DNA of 50,137 nt from Deltaproteobacteria bacterium (GCA_027028245.1 JALVJO010000021.1:71639-121775); one strand, 5' to 3'. Shown: positions 34,640 to 43,770, numbered from the stretch's first letter. The notes: generated from the letters alone by a model not told the origin. Numbers and translations are program-made.

Positions 34640-36340
34640 ATGAAGGCAAAACTCGCCCTGAAATTTGCAGTCTTCACCACAGCCATTTTGGCTGTTAGTT
34701 TTGCCTCTCTTGGAATCTTCTTTGTCCATAAACAGAGAACCGTGGTCTTGCATGACCTGGAACAGTTGTCCACGGCCCTGGCAACAGACCTTGCTGCAAA
34801 TAGTGCCTTTGGGCTTGTTACGCGCAACAGAAATCAACTCAAGGACCTTTTGCGCTCCCTTGCCAATGTAAGGGATATAAAATTTTCCTGGATAGAGGAC
34901 AGATCAGGAGGGCTCCTTGCCTATTTTGGAGAGATTCCATTCGATTTATTCCATGAAATCTGCGTGAAGATTCGAAGGCAGGGGAGACGGGGCGTTAATA
35001 CCGGACGAGGCCGTAATGTTCCCAGCACTGGAGAACGGGCAGTTGTAATGCGTTCAGAAAAATTTCCAGGTCTGCTTGTGGCCAGTGCACCGGTTACAGG
35101 TGCAAGACCTGCCAGTCCTGAGGCACTCATACTGGATCCGGGAGGTAAAAAAGGCCGACAGGTCTATCTGGGAACTGTGGTCGTAGGATTTTCCCTGGAA
35201 AGGGTCGACAGGGACATACTGTCGGCAAAGAAACAATCCCTGGCCATCATTTCTGTAGTGGGGCTGATTTCTCTGTTTCTGACCATTGCTGTTGTACACG
35301 TGATTACAAGGCCCTTGTACCAGTTGAAGACTGCGGCAGAACAAGTGATGGAAGGCAAGACTCCGCCCTTTGTGACAGTGAAATCCCGCGATGAGATCCG
35401 GGATCTCGCTGAGGCTTTCAACCAGATGGTCCGCCAGCTGCTTTCCAACAAGGAGGCCCTGGAAAAGGCGTACAGGGATCTGGAGGCAGTTAATGCAAGT
35501 CTTGAAGAAAAGGTGGCCCAGAGAACAAGGATCCTTCAAAATACCGTGGAAGAACTCAGCGAGGCCAGGGATCAGCTGGAGAACGCCTATAACGAGATGA
35601 AGGCCATGTACCAGGCCAAGGCGGCGTTTCTCCGTACTGCTTCCCACGAGCTTCGTACTCCGCTTACAGCCATAAAGGCCAATATAGATTACATGAGGAC
35701 ATATCTTAATGATGAACTTGGAGAAGAGGCCCTGGATATAGTGGAGGCAGTACATAAGAATGCCAATAACATGAGGGCCGTGGTGGAAAACATGCTCACC
35801 ATGCTGAGGATTGATTCTGAATCCATGCCTCTTAACATCGAATCAGTGAATCTGTATCAGCTGGTTGCAGGGGCAGTTTCAGAACTTAAGGCCCTTCAGG
35901 GGGAGCGCATGATAAATATACGTATTCCCGAAGATCTCAGTATTGAATGTGACAGTGCAAGATTTCACGATTTGTGTTTTAATATCCTGAGCAATGCATA
36001 TAAGTTTACGCCTGAGAATGGGACCGTTAACATTTCTGCCGACCGACAGAGGGATTCCTTGATCATAAGAATTGAGGATGATGGAGAGGGCATCCCTCAA
36101 GAGCATCTTTCCAGTATCTTTGAGCCGTTCTACCAGGTTCATCCAGGACGCGAAGGTTCCGGCCTGGGCCTGGCCATAGTAAAGGCAGTTGTAGAAAAAC
36201 ACGGCGGCAGGATAAGCGCAGCATCAAGCCCTGGTGAGGGCACGGTTTTTACCATAATTATGCCGCAGGTTTCACCAGTAAAAACGGACAGCAGCAGCCG
36301 GCAAAACCATGAGTTCATCAGAGAGCGTAAAGAACAATAA
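34640..36340 (+). CDS. Membrane sensor histidine kinase (CHASE8-like, HAMP)
   Basis: 566 residues. Membrane helix one is at about 8-30, and a periplasmic domain at 31-200 contains LATDLAANSAFGLVTRNRNQ, resembling CHASE8 sensor domains. Helix two is at about 201-222, HAMP at 223-275 and a coiled coil at 275-325. HisKA has H336 in ASHELRTPLTAI. The ATPase domain is complete: N box NILSNAYKFTPENG (N452), G1 EDDGEGIP, F box FEPFYQ, G2 GSGLGLAIVKAVVEKHGG. It overlaps the next gene by 32 bases. I infer that it senses the state of the binding protein or receptor encoded just upstream and phosphorylates the receiver of the next product. Confidence 0.9.
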   Translation: MKAKLALKFAVFTTAILAVSFASLGIFFVHKQRTVVLHDLEQLSTALATDLAANSAFGLVTRNRNQLKDLLRSLANVRDIKFSWIEDRSGGLLAYFGEIPFDLFHEICVKIRRQGRRGVNTGRGRNVPSTGERAVVMRSEKFPGLLVASAPVTGARPASPEALILDPGGKKGRQVYLGTVVVGFSLERVDRDILSAKKQSLAIISVVGLISLFLTIAVVHVITRPLYQLKTAAEQVMEGKTPPFVTVKSRDEIRDLAEAFNQMVRQLLSNKEALEKAYRDLEAVNASLEEKVAQRTRILQNTVEELSEARDQLENAYNEMKAMYQAKAAFLRTASHELRTPLTAIKANIDYMRTYLNDELGEEALDIVEAVHKNANNMRAVVENMLTMLRIDSESMPLNIESVNLYQLVAGAVSELKALQGERMINIRIPEDLSIECDSARFHDLCFNILSNAYKFTPENGTVNISADRQRDSLIIRIEDDGEGIPQEHLSSIFEPFYQVHPGREGSGLGLAIVKAVVEKHGGRISAASSPGEGTVFTIIMPQVSPVKTDSSSRQNHEFIRERKEQ

Positions 36341-37460
36341 GGCAGTGAAAACTTCAGGGCTGTCATCGGGAATCCAGGAGCCCAGGGACAGGATACTCCT
36401 GGTTGAAGATTTTCAGGATACGGTCATCATTATAAAAAGGCTCCTGGAAAGAAACGGTTACCAGGTTGAGGTCGCCCTTACCATTTCAGAAGCCAGGGAA
36501 AAGATGGACGGCATGACCCCCGATGCGGTGATACTTGACATCAACCTTCCAGACGGCAGCGGCCTGGATTTCCTCCAGGACCTGAGAAAGGTTTATCCCG
36601 ATACACCGGTGATAATGCTTACTGCCTACACAGAGCTGGAAAACGCCGTGCGTTCTCTCCAGCAGGGAGTGGATGACTTTATCCCCAAACCCTTTGAGAA
36701 CAGCTATCTCCTCCATTCCATAGCCAGGGCACTGGAAAGGCGCAGGCTCAAGGAGAGACTTCGAAACTCAGAGAAATTCAGGGCCCTGGGCGAGATGGCC
36801 GCAGGGGTTGCCCATGATTTCAACAACCTGTTCCATTCCATGGCTGCTCATCTCTATCTGTTGAAAAAAAGCATAGGGGAGGACAAGAATTCCCTGGAGC
36901 ACATTTCAGCCTTGAAAACGGCAGTGGACGATGCCGCGGAAATAGTCAGGCGTCTTAATTCCATGGGAAAATCCGATGACGCCCATCTCCAGGTTGTCGA
37001 GCTGGCATCCCTGATAAACGACACGTTGATAATGACCAAGCCCAAGTGGTATCACAGACCAAGGCAGAATGGCTACAGTATTGAACTGCAGGCAGCCCTT
37101 GAAAATGACATCTACGTCCGGGTCAATCCCTCGGAAATAAGGGAGGTATTTACGAACCTCATCTACAATGCAGTGGATGCCATGCCCACAGGCGGCATAC
37201 TTGCCATTAAGGCCGAGCGGAAGGAAGACAGGGTCTGCTGTGTATTCAGGGATAGCGGAACAGGCATATCTCCTGATCTGATAAACAGGATATTCGACCC
37301 ATTTTTTACTACCAAGGATAGCGGCTCCGGCCTCGGCCTTTCCATCTCTTATGCCATAATAGAAAAACATCAAGGGGAGATGTCGGTAAGAAGCAAGCCG
37401 GGCGAAGGGACTGCCTTTTACATCAGCCTGCCAATTGATGATCCGGCCAAGGAAGCCTGA
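36309..37460 (+). CDS. Receiver-histidine kinase hybrid (cytoplasmic response-regulator kinase)
   Basis: 383 residues, no membrane helix. The N-terminal receiver (27-140) has D77 in VILDINLPDGSG, T105 and K127. HisKA follows with H169 in GEMAAGVAHDFNNLFHSM, a variant close to the NtrB group, then the ATPase domain with NLIYNAVDAM, DSGTGISPD, FDPFFTTK and GSGLGLSISYAIIEKHQG. All kinase motifs look intact. There is no DNA-binding or output domain, so a further regulator elsewhere must end the relay. It starts within the membrane kinase gene, so the pair is co-translated. Convergent with a small ORF 7 bases beyond its stop. Confidence 0.9.
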   Translation: MSSSESVKNNKAVKTSGLSSGIQEPRDRILLVEDFQDTVIIIKRLLERNGYQVEVALTISEAREKMDGMTPDAVILDINLPDGSGLDFLQDLRKVYPDTPVIMLTAYTELENAVRSLQQGVDDFIPKPFENSYLLHSIARALERRRLKERLRNSEKFRALGEMAAGVAHDFNNLFHSMAAHLYLLKKSIGEDKNSLEHISALKTAVDDAAEIVRRLNSMGKSDDAHLQVVELASLINDTLIMTKPKWYHRPRQNGYSIELQAALENDIYVRVNPSEIREVFTNLIYNAVDAMPTGGILAIKAERKEDRVCCVFRDSGTGISPDLINRIFDPFFTTKDSGSGLGLSISYAIIEKHQGEMSVRSKPGEGTAFYISLPIDDPAKEA

Positions 37461-37467
37461 CCCTTTA

Positions 37468-37680
37468 TCAGCACTCCTTTTTGCGCAGAAGTTCCTCTAT
37501 CATCCTGTTGTGGATATCCACAATGGACATTCCGGTTTCGTGGACAGTCATCCATACGCACCTTTGAAATGCCCTGTACAGGTCAGGCCTGACCTGTATC
37601 TGGAGCACTTCGTATTCATCCTGTCCCTCAGATCCTGCGTTTTTTTCGTCCTTGTAGTCCATTTCAGTTGCGATTCCCAT
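37468..37680 (-). CDS. Small hypothetical protein (70 residues)
   Basis: It fills the gap between the kinase operon and waaF on the opposite strand. It has an acidic N-terminus, then QIQVRPDLYRAFQRCVWMTV and a C-terminal helix ending IEELLRKKEC. The strand followed by two helices recalls ribbon-helix-helix proteins, but I cannot assign it. No good ribosome site precedes ATG 37680; a second ATG at residue 7 is possible. There is no competing ORF of better quality in the gap. Confidence 0.45.
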   Translation of the reverse strand: MGIATEMDYKDEKNAGSEGQDEYEVLQIQVRPDLYRAFQRCVWMTVHETGMSIVDIHNRMIEELLRKKEC

Positions 37681-37783
37681 AGTTTTTGCTTAAAAATGCC
37701 CGTTAGGGGTTAGGTGCAGGCCCAGAATACCAGCAATTCCCATCTCAGGCCACATTCACAAAAAACATATTTGCGGACCATTG

Positions 37784-38863
37784 ATGAAGGAGAAGATACT
37801 CATAAGAGGCACCAACTGGATTGGAGATGCCGTCATGACATTGCCTGCAATCTCTTACCTGAAGCGCGCCAATCCAGGCGCCAGGCTGGATGTCGTAGCA
37901 AGACCATGGGTTTCGCCTGTGTACAGGTGCCATCCTGGCATCAACCAGGTCATTGATTATCCCTGCGGGCCGGGAATCACCCGCCGGATCAGCGGTATGA
38001 TTCAAGCTTCCCTGGTGCTTCGAAGAAGACGCTACGACAGGGGTGTATTGCTGCCCAATTCCTTGGAGTCGGCCCTTCTGTTCCGTCTGGCGGGAATCGG
38101 GCACGTCCTGGGATACAGTACCGATTTCAGATCCATGCTGCTTGAAAGGCCTGTTCCAGTACCATCCGACAAGGAAAAAAGACACCACGTCTTTTACTAC
38201 CTTGACCTGGTAAGATCCCTCCGGCCCAGTAATGTTGAGATGAAAGGGAGTGCTTGCAAAAGGAAACTGGACTTTCACATAACCGAAGATGAAAAGAAAA
38301 GGGCTCGTGCATTTTTGACAGGTATCAGCCAGCAGGAACATCAAAAAGACAGGCTCTTCTTTACAGGGTTCAATCCGGGAGCTGCCTTCGGGCCGGCCAA
38401 ATGCTGGCCGGCCTCCAGGTTCAAAGACCTGGCCGGCCTTCTTCTCCGCGCCTTTCCTGGCATGCATATCCTGGTGTTTGGAACAAAAAAGGAGAAGGAA
38501 ATCGCAGATAAGATAAGAACCGCCGACCCAAAGAGGGTAACCAGTCTGTGCGGGCAGACCTCTCTCATGGAAGCCATGTCGTTGATAAATGAGCTCGACC
38601 TCCTGGTTTCTAATGATTCCGGACTCATGCACGTGGCAGCGGCATGTTCCACCCCTTTGATAGCCCTTTTCGGTTCCACCAATCCGGTGGCCACCGGTCC
38701 GTGGTCAGAGGATGCCAGAATAATCTCCCTGGGTCTTGAATGCGCCCCATGCATGAGCAGAACCTGTCCGAGGGATTTTGAATGCATGCTGGGTATCAGG
38801 GCAGAAGACGTCTTTACTGCTGCCCGGGACATGCTGGAAAATCGTTTGAAGGGTGCAACATGA
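37784..38863 (+). CDS. waaF: Lipopolysaccharide heptosyltransferase II (GT9)
   Basis: A GT9 enzyme that adds the second L-glycero-D-manno-heptose to the LPS inner core, on the inner face of the membrane. The N-terminus ILIRGTNWIGDAVMTLPAIS is the classical start of the family. The C-terminal sugar-nucleotide part shows FNPGAAFGPAKCWP, VSNDSGLMHVAAACSTPLIA and FGSTNPVATGPW. I prefer ATG 37784 to the TTG one codon before. Length 359 is typical. The stop overlaps gmhB (ATGA). It begins the envelope cluster on the plus strand. Confidence 0.94.
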   Translation: MKEKILIRGTNWIGDAVMTLPAISYLKRANPGARLDVVARPWVSPVYRCHPGINQVIDYPCGPGITRRISGMIQASLVLRRRRYDRGVLLPNSLESALLFRLAGIGHVLGYSTDFRSMLLERPVPVPSDKEKRHHVFYYLDLVRSLRPSNVEMKGSACKRKLDFHITEDEKKRARAFLTGISQQEHQKDRLFFTGFNPGAAFGPAKCWPASRFKDLAGLLLRAFPGMHILVFGTKKEKEIADKIRTADPKRVTSLCGQTSLMEAMSLINELDLLVSNDSGLMHVAAACSTPLIALFGSTNPVATGPWSEDARIISLGLECAPCMSRTCPRDFECMLGIRAEDVFTAARDMLENRLKGAT

Positions 38864-39435
38864 GACCGGCAGTATTCCTGGACAGGGACGGAACCATAAA
38901 CCAGGAAGTGGAATACCTGGATAATCTGGGTGATCTCAAGCTGATAAAGGGTTCGGCCCAAGGTATAGGGATGCTGAACAGGGCGGGTTTCCCAGTGATC
39001 GTCATTACCAACCAATCAGGCGTGGCAAGGGGTTTTTTCCCGGAGGAATTCGTGAATCATGTGCATGCCGCTCTTTCCAGGATGCTGAGGCAGGAAGGGG
39101 CCCGGGTGGAAGGCTGGTATTTCTGCCCCCATCATCCCGAGGCGGGCAATCCCCCCTACAGGAGGCTGTGCAGCTGCAGGAAACCCGGCACTGCCATGGT
39201 GAAAAAGGCTGCAGGAGATCTGGACATAGATCTCGGCATGTCCTGGCTGGTAGGAGATTCCTTTTCTGATCTTCAGACTGCCTGGAATGCAGGCATGAAA
39301 AGCATACTTGTCCTGACAGGCCATGGAAGAAGGACCGTGGCCAGCCTGGGGCTCCGGGACAGGGAGCGCATAGAATATGTAGCCCAGGATCTCCTGGATG
39401 CATGCAAATGGATAACAGGAGTTTCAGAGAGATAG
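38860..39435 (+). CDS. gmhB: D,D-heptose 1,7-bisphosphate phosphatase
   Basis: A HAD-family phosphatase that removes the 7-phosphate of heptose bisphosphate in ADP-heptose synthesis. The catalytic motif FLDRDGTIN holds the nucleophile and acid Asp residues, followed by ITNQSGVARG and the zinc-binding cluster CPHHPEAGNP...CSCRKPG, and VGDSFSDLQTAWNAG with the metal Asp. The start is the ATG overlapping the waaF stop (191 residues); longer forms of the frame lie inside waaF. It overlaps the next gene by 34 bases. Confidence 0.94.
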   Translation: MRPAVFLDRDGTINQEVEYLDNLGDLKLIKGSAQGIGMLNRAGFPVIVITNQSGVARGFFPEEFVNHVHAALSRMLRQEGARVEGWYFCPHHPEAGNPPYRRLCSCRKPGTAMVKKAAGDLDIDLGMSWLVGDSFSDLQTAWNAGMKSILVLTGHGRRTVASLGLRDRERIEYVAQDLLDACKWITGVSER

Positions 39436-40487
39436 AAACCGGCCGGATTTTGATTATCAAGCTCAGTGCCCTGGGGGATGTCGTTCAGGCCCTTCCAGTT
39501 TTGTACTGTCTCAGGAAGACGTGGCCTGGGTGTACAGTTGACTGGGTCACAGGTGAAGCGGGCGCAAACCTTCTTGAAGGCCATCCCCTTTTGAACAGGG
39601 TGATAGTATATCCGAGAAACATGCTGGGACACATGGCATCCAATCCTCTCAGGTGGCCCGGGCTTATGGGCGAACTCAGCCGCCTGGGCATGGATCTCAG
39701 GAAAGGATGTTATGACTGCGCACTGGATATCCAGGGGCTTTTCAAGAGCGGTTTGATAACCTTTTTATCAGGCGCCAGGGAAAAGGTGGGATTTTCCGGA
39801 GGAAGAGAGGGCAGCTCATTTTTCCTGAACCGGCGGCTTCCCAAATACGATCCGGATCAGCACGCAGTACTACGGTATCTTAGTGCAGCAGAATATATAG
39901 GTGCAGATACCAGTGAAATACGTTTCCCCCTGGGGCTTAAAGAAGCGGATTTTCAAAGGGCCCTGGAGCTTTTGAAAAGTGTCGGTGTAAGGCCAGGGAG
40001 ATTCGTGCTGTTTATCCCTGGTACTGTCTGGCCTTCGAAGCACTGGACCACAGAAGGGTTCTCCGTGCTTGCAAGAATTGTGGCAGAAAGGCTCGGCCTT
40101 TCATGTGTGGTAGCTGGTGCAGGTTCGGATTCTGCTCTTGGAAAGGCCATTGAGCAGGGCTCCGGAGGAGCTGCCAGGGACATTACAGGAAGGACGAGCC
40201 TTAAGGTGTTTGCAAGCCTTTCCACCATGGCGGCAACTGCAGTTTCAACAGATACAGGGCCCATGCACCTTGCAGCAGCAGCGGGCCTTCGGGTCGTGGC
40301 CCTCTTCGGCCCCACTTCACCGGGCAGGACAGGACCCTTCGGCAAGGGACATGTTGTCCTGAACAAGGAAATGGCATGCAGCCCATGTTTTAAGAGGAAT
40401 TGCAGCAGCAGAAAGTGCATGCTTGCAATCTCTCCAGATGAGGCAGCAGAGGCTGTGGAAAAGATTATCACCAACACCAACAATTAA
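39402..40487 (+). CDS. waaC: Heptosyltransferase I-like glycosyltransferase (GT9)
   Basis: A second GT9 protein, 361 residues: ILIIKLSALGDVVQALPVLY, DCALDIQGLFKSGLI, LFIPGTVWPSKHWTTEGFS, VSTDTGPMHLAAAAGLRVVA and FGPTSPGRTGPF. The LSALGDVVQ and KHWTTEGF motifs fit WaaC-type enzymes that add the first heptose to Kdo. The Cys-rich CSPCFKRNCSSRKCM segment near the end is typical of GT9 proteins. ATG 39408 is an equally possible start. It sits behind gmhB with overlap. The exact step, first or a later heptose, is inferred from context. Confidence 0.85.
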   Translation: MQMDNRSFREIETGRILIIKLSALGDVVQALPVLYCLRKTWPGCTVDWVTGEAGANLLEGHPLLNRVIVYPRNMLGHMASNPLRWPGLMGELSRLGMDLRKGCYDCALDIQGLFKSGLITFLSGAREKVGFSGGREGSSFFLNRRLPKYDPDQHAVLRYLSAAEYIGADTSEIRFPLGLKEADFQRALELLKSVGVRPGRFVLFIPGTVWPSKHWTTEGFSVLARIVAERLGLSCVVAGAGSDSALGKAIEQGSGGAARDITGRTSLKVFASLSTMAATAVSTDTGPMHLAAAAGLRVVALFGPTSPGRTGPFGKGHVVLNKEMACSPCFKRNCSSRKCMLAISPDEAAEAVEKIITNTNN

Positions 40488-40562
40488 AAAGTTGTTTTCC
40501 CCCGGCCCGTTTCACTATATCTTATTCCATTAAATAATGTAGACAGCGAAGAGGAAGGCATC

Positions 40563-40763
40563 ATGGCTGAAATAATAAGCAGGGAGCTCCTGGAAATACT
40601 GGCCTGTCCCAAGTGCAAGGGCGAGGTCCAGCTTGATGAAAAGGCAAAGTGTCTCATATGCCGCAGTTGCAGGCTGGCCTACGAGATCAGAGAGGGAATT
40701 CCAATAATGCTCATCGACGAGGCAAGGCCCCTTGACAACCTGGATGGAGTCCATGCCGGCTGA
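40563..40763 (+). CDS. Trm112-like zinc protein (UPF0434/YcaR family)
   Basis: 66 residues: LLEILACPKCKGEVQL, then CLICRSCRLAYEIREGIPIML, the Trm112/UPF0434 pattern in which four Cys may bind zinc. Good ribosome site GAGGAAGG. Bacterial members often lie among LPS genes (next to lpxK or kdsB). Here it sits between a heptosyltransferase and the heptose kinase, with its end overlapping the latter. Its role is uncertain; in eukaryotes and archaea Trm112 activates methyltransferases. Confidence 0.88.
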   Translation: MAEIISRELLEILACPKCKGEVQLDEKAKCLICRSCRLAYEIREGIPIMLIDEARPLDNLDGVHAG

Positions 40764-41775
40764 TTCAGCACTTAAGGGTCGCCTCAGGGAGGCAGTGCAG
40801 GCCTTTTCTTCCTCCTCGATACTGGTGGTGGGCGATATCATGCTTGACCAGTTTGTCTGGGGGGAGGTGTCGAGGATTTCACCCGAGGCGCCTGTGCCTG
40901 TTGTCAACGTGCAGGATGAAACCTTTCTCCTGGGCGGGGCAGCCAATGTGGCAAACAACCTGAGAAGCCTGGGGGCAGGGGCATTCCTTTCCGGTGTAAT
41001 AGGCCGGGATTCCTTCGGCAGGCTACTAAGGGATCTTGCCGGGCAGAATGGAGTGGATACCGCAGGTCTCGTGGAAGCCAGCCGGCCCACCACCTTGAAA
41101 ACCAGGATATTGGCACGGGGACAGCAGGTAGTCCGGGTAGACCGGGAAGAAAAACAGCCACTTTCTAACTCGGTGGTGGACGCACTGACCTCACAGATGA
41201 AAAACCTGCTGGGACGCTGCTCATGCTTAATCGTATCAGATTACGATAAAGGGGTAGTGTCTTCCCCCCTCATGAAATTCCTGGTCAGGGAAACCGCAGA
41301 CCGGCAGATACATCTCCTCGTTGATCCCAAGCCGGCCAACTATCATCTTTATCAGGGGGCAACACTCATCACTCCCAACCAAAAAGAGGCCATGGCCATG
41401 GCCAGCATGAAGATATCAGGAGAAAATGAACTCGAAAGGGCGGCCATGAAGATTGCAGGAACCCTTGGTGCCCAGGGAGTCCTCATTACCAGAGGGGCCA
41501 GGGGAATGACCCTGTGGCAGGCAGACAAGGGGATCTTCTCTATCCCTACCATGGCCAGGGAGGTTTTCGATGTGACAGGTGCAGGGGATACTGTAATATC
41601 TGTCATTGCCCTTGGGCTGGCGGCAGGGCTCAGGATGTGCGAGGCAGCATATCTTGCAAATATCGCTGCGGGAATAGTTGTAGGCAAGGTGGGTACAGCA
41701 GTGGCAGACCGGAAAGAACTGCTGGACGCCATTGAAAGAGCGCCATGTGCTCGGCTGAATTTATCTGGAAAATGA
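40744..41775 (+). CDS. hldA: D-glycero-beta-D-manno-heptose-7-phosphate kinase
   Basis: A PfkB-type sugar kinase matching the N-terminal half of HldE (RfaE domain 1): ILVVGDIMLDQFVWGEVSRI, SPEAPVPVV, FLLGGAANVANNLRSLGA, VDPKPANYHLYQGATLITPN, and the ATP/anion-hole signature DVTGAGDTVISVIALGLAAG. It makes heptose 1,7-bisphosphate, the substrate of GmhB. It ends at VGTAVADRKEL plus a short tail, so the adenylyltransferase half of HldE is absent and a separate hldC is expected elsewhere. ATG 40744 is taken as start; TTG 40732 and ATG 40753 (GGAG before it) are alternatives. It overlaps the Trm112-like gene. Confidence 0.92.
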   Translation: MESMPADSALKGRLREAVQAFSSSSILVVGDIMLDQFVWGEVSRISPEAPVPVVNVQDETFLLGGAANVANNLRSLGAGAFLSGVIGRDSFGRLLRDLAGQNGVDTAGLVEASRPTTLKTRILARGQQVVRVDREEKQPLSNSVVDALTSQMKNLLGRCSCLIVSDYDKGVVSSPLMKFLVRETADRQIHLLVDPKPANYHLYQGATLITPNQKEAMAMASMKISGENELERAAMKIAGTLGAQGVLITRGARGMTLWQADKGIFSIPTMAREVFDVTGAGDTVISVIALGLAAGLRMCEAAYLANIAAGIVVGKVGTAVADRKELLDAIERAPCARLNLSGK

Positions 41776-41809
41776 CCGTTGAAAGCCGTGCCTTCAAAAT
41801 AATATTCTT

Positions 41810-42385
41810 ATGCCTCGGGGGGTAAAGATAAAGACTGCTGAACCGCTTCCGGGACAGCTGATAGCAGGTCTTATCTATTCTGATCTCATAACCCTTGAAC
41901 AGATCCTCAGGGAACTGGAGACATGTTTCGGCGGGATAGGGCTTGTCAGCGAAAGCAAACCCTTTTCCTGGACTTCTTATTACAAGAAAGAGATGGGTGA
42001 AGGGCTCGTAAGGACATTTCTCAGCTTTGAAGGTCTGGTTTCTCAGGATTTCCTGGTTGAGGCCAAGTACCAGGCCATGGACCTGGAAGAAAAATGGAAA
42101 GAAGGCGGCGGCAGAAGGGTCAATATAGATCCGGGTATTCTTACCGCCGAGAGGCTGGTGCTTGCCACCACCAAGAACTTCACCCACAGGATATATCTAT
42201 CCAGGGGCATATTTGCAGATCTCACTCTTGTTTATGCCAGGGGAGGGTTTTCGCCGCTTTCATGGACTTATCCTGACTACCGGGAGGATTGGTCCCTGGA
42301 ATTCTGGAATAGTGTGAGAAGGATGTACATGGATCTGGTCAGGAAGATGAAAAAAACAGTATCAGGTGGAGGGATGGATGCTTAG
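41810..42385 (+). CDS. DUF4416 family protein
   Basis: 191 residues of the DUF4416 type found mostly in Deltaproteobacteria and other anaerobes: LIAGLIYSDLITLEQI, FSWTSYYKKEMGEGLVRTFL, VNIDPGILTAERLVLATTKN, HRIYLSRGIFADLTLVYARG, and TYPDYREDW. The conserved Tyr, Asp and His residues suggest an enzyme, but the function is unknown. It has no signal or membrane segment. The ribosome site is poor and the 3' end overlaps yicC, fitting a co-transcribed and coupled set. Confidence 0.88.
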   Translation: MPRGVKIKTAEPLPGQLIAGLIYSDLITLEQILRELETCFGGIGLVSESKPFSWTSYYKKEMGEGLVRTFLSFEGLVSQDFLVEAKYQAMDLEEKWKEGGGRRVNIDPGILTAERLVLATTKNFTHRIYLSRGIFADLTLVYARGGFSPLSWTYPDYREDWSLEFWNSVRRMYMDLVRKMKKTVSGGGMDA

Positions 42386-43259
42386 AAGCATGACGGCCTT
42401 TTCACGGAAGACCTTTTCCGGTGACACGTGGTCCACAACCATGGAACTGCGCTCGGTAAATTCCCGCTTCTTTGATTGTCGAGTCCGAATTCCCAGGGAG
42501 CTTGCCGCCCTGGAGGAAAGGGTCAAGAAATTCTTGAAGGAAAAACTTGGGCGGGGCAGGGTGGATTTTGTCCTGTATTACGAATCCCAGGAAGAGGTAC
42601 CAGTGGTCTTTACCCCCAAGGTAGAACTGGCTCGAAACTACCTGGATGCCGTAACAAGTCTTGCCCGTGAAATTGAAAGGCCGCCGGAGCTTGAGGTAAA
42701 GGACCTGCTCTATCTTCTCAAGGACGTAATAGCTGCAAGGGAAGAAGATGTGGACACAACATTGATCTGGGACAGGATCAGGCCGGTGCTTGAAGACCTG
42801 CTTGAATCCGCAGTGGACATGGCAGAAAGAGAGGGCATGGCCACTGAACAGGATATTCGCAGACACCTGTCCAGGATTCAGGAACTTGCTGCAGATATCT
42901 CACTCAGGGCTGGGGAAAATACCAAGAAACAGGTTGAAGCCATGAGGGAGCGGATTGCTGCCCTCCTTCAGGATGTGCCCCTGGATGAAGCCCGCATAGC
43001 CCAGGAGGCCGCTGTACTGGCAGACCGCCTGGATATCAACGAGGAACTGGTCAGGCTGGAAAGCCATATAAGCCAGTTCTACAAATACCTGGAGGCAGGA
43101 GGAGATGTAGGGCGGAAACTGGACTTTCTCGTTCAGGAAATCTTTCGGGAGGCAAACACAATGACCTCAAAGGCAGCGGATACTGCAATTTCCCATCTGG
43201 TGGTAGAGATCAAGGCGGAGCTTGAAAAGATAAGAGAGCAGCTCCAGAATGTTGTATAG
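42378..43259 (+). CDS. yicC: YicC family endoribonuclease-like protein
   Basis: Starts MLRSMTAFSRKTF, the normal YicC start (MIRSMTGF), behind GGAGG; the frame extends to a GTG at 42366 without need. It shows VNSRFFDCRVRIP and, at the C-terminus, DRLDINEELVRLESHISQF, EAGGDVGRKLDFLVQEIFRE and NTMTSKAADTAISHLVVEIK, all diagnostic. E. coli YicC is an endoribonuclease linked to small-RNA decay. YicC upstream of remA and gmk is a widespread order. Confidence 0.94.
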   Translation: MLRSMTAFSRKTFSGDTWSTTMELRSVNSRFFDCRVRIPRELAALEERVKKFLKEKLGRGRVDFVLYYESQEEVPVVFTPKVELARNYLDAVTSLAREIERPPELEVKDLLYLLKDVIAAREEDVDTTLIWDRIRPVLEDLLESAVDMAEREGMATEQDIRRHLSRIQELAADISLRAGENTKKQVEAMRERIAALLQDVPLDEARIAQEAAVLADRLDINEELVRLESHISQFYKYLEAGGDVGRKLDFLVQEIFREANTMTSKAADTAISHLVVEIKAELEKIREQLQNVV

Positions 43260-43479
43260 TTCTGAAAAACGGTTATCATCTCTGGTAACGGCAGGTCATG
43301 GAAGAAAAGCTACTGTTTTTCTGCCTGTCGTCATTTGAGTGGATTATTTGGTTTAAATGTTGAGCAGGTTATGGTGTGCCGTGAAAGGAATGATGCGGCC
43401 GCCTATAAGTCCTTTCCATGCTCATGGCAGTTATGAACAGGCAGTCTTAACTTCACAATTCTTGACGAGGTAAAATAAA
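43260..43479. other. 220-bp intergenic region before remA
   Basis: No ORF. It contains one 7-bp inverted repeat (GAAAGGA and TCCTTTC, around 43384-43416) and an AT-rich patch near 43340-43360. A promoter for remA-gmk is likely here but I cannot fix its boxes. Confidence 0.35.
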
Positions 43480-43761
43480 ATGAGCTGTAGATGCAAGCTG
43501 CTAAATATAGGCTTTGGCAATACCGTTGTGGCTGACAGGGTGGTGGCCATTGTAAATCCATCTTCTGCCCCCATGAAAAGACTCAGGGAGGAGGCAAAGA
43601 ACAATAGTAAACTCATAGATGCAACACAGGGGAGAAGAACTCGATCCATAGTAATTACAGACAGCAACCACGTGATCCTCTCTGCAATTCAGGCCGAGAC
43701 CATATCCCAGCGCCTCAGTGCAGACGTACTCACTAAGATAGAGGAAAAGGACCCAAGATAA
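43480..43761 (+). CDS. remA: RemA-like DUF370 regulatory protein
   Basis: 93 residues with the DUF370/RemA pattern: [68 protein letters not shown]. In Bacillus subtilis RemA is a ring-forming DNA-binding activator of biofilm matrix genes. In Desulfobacterota the family usually sits between yicC and gmk, as here. The Arg residues of GRRTRS are those expected for DNA contact. Whether it controls the surface proteins of this window is unknown. Confidence 0.92.
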   Translation: MSCRCKLLNIGFGNTVVADRVVAIVNPSSAPMKRLREEAKNNSKLIDATQGRRTRSIVITDSNHVILSAIQAETISQRLSADVLTKIEEKDPR

Positions 43762-43770
43762 GGCTGGTTC

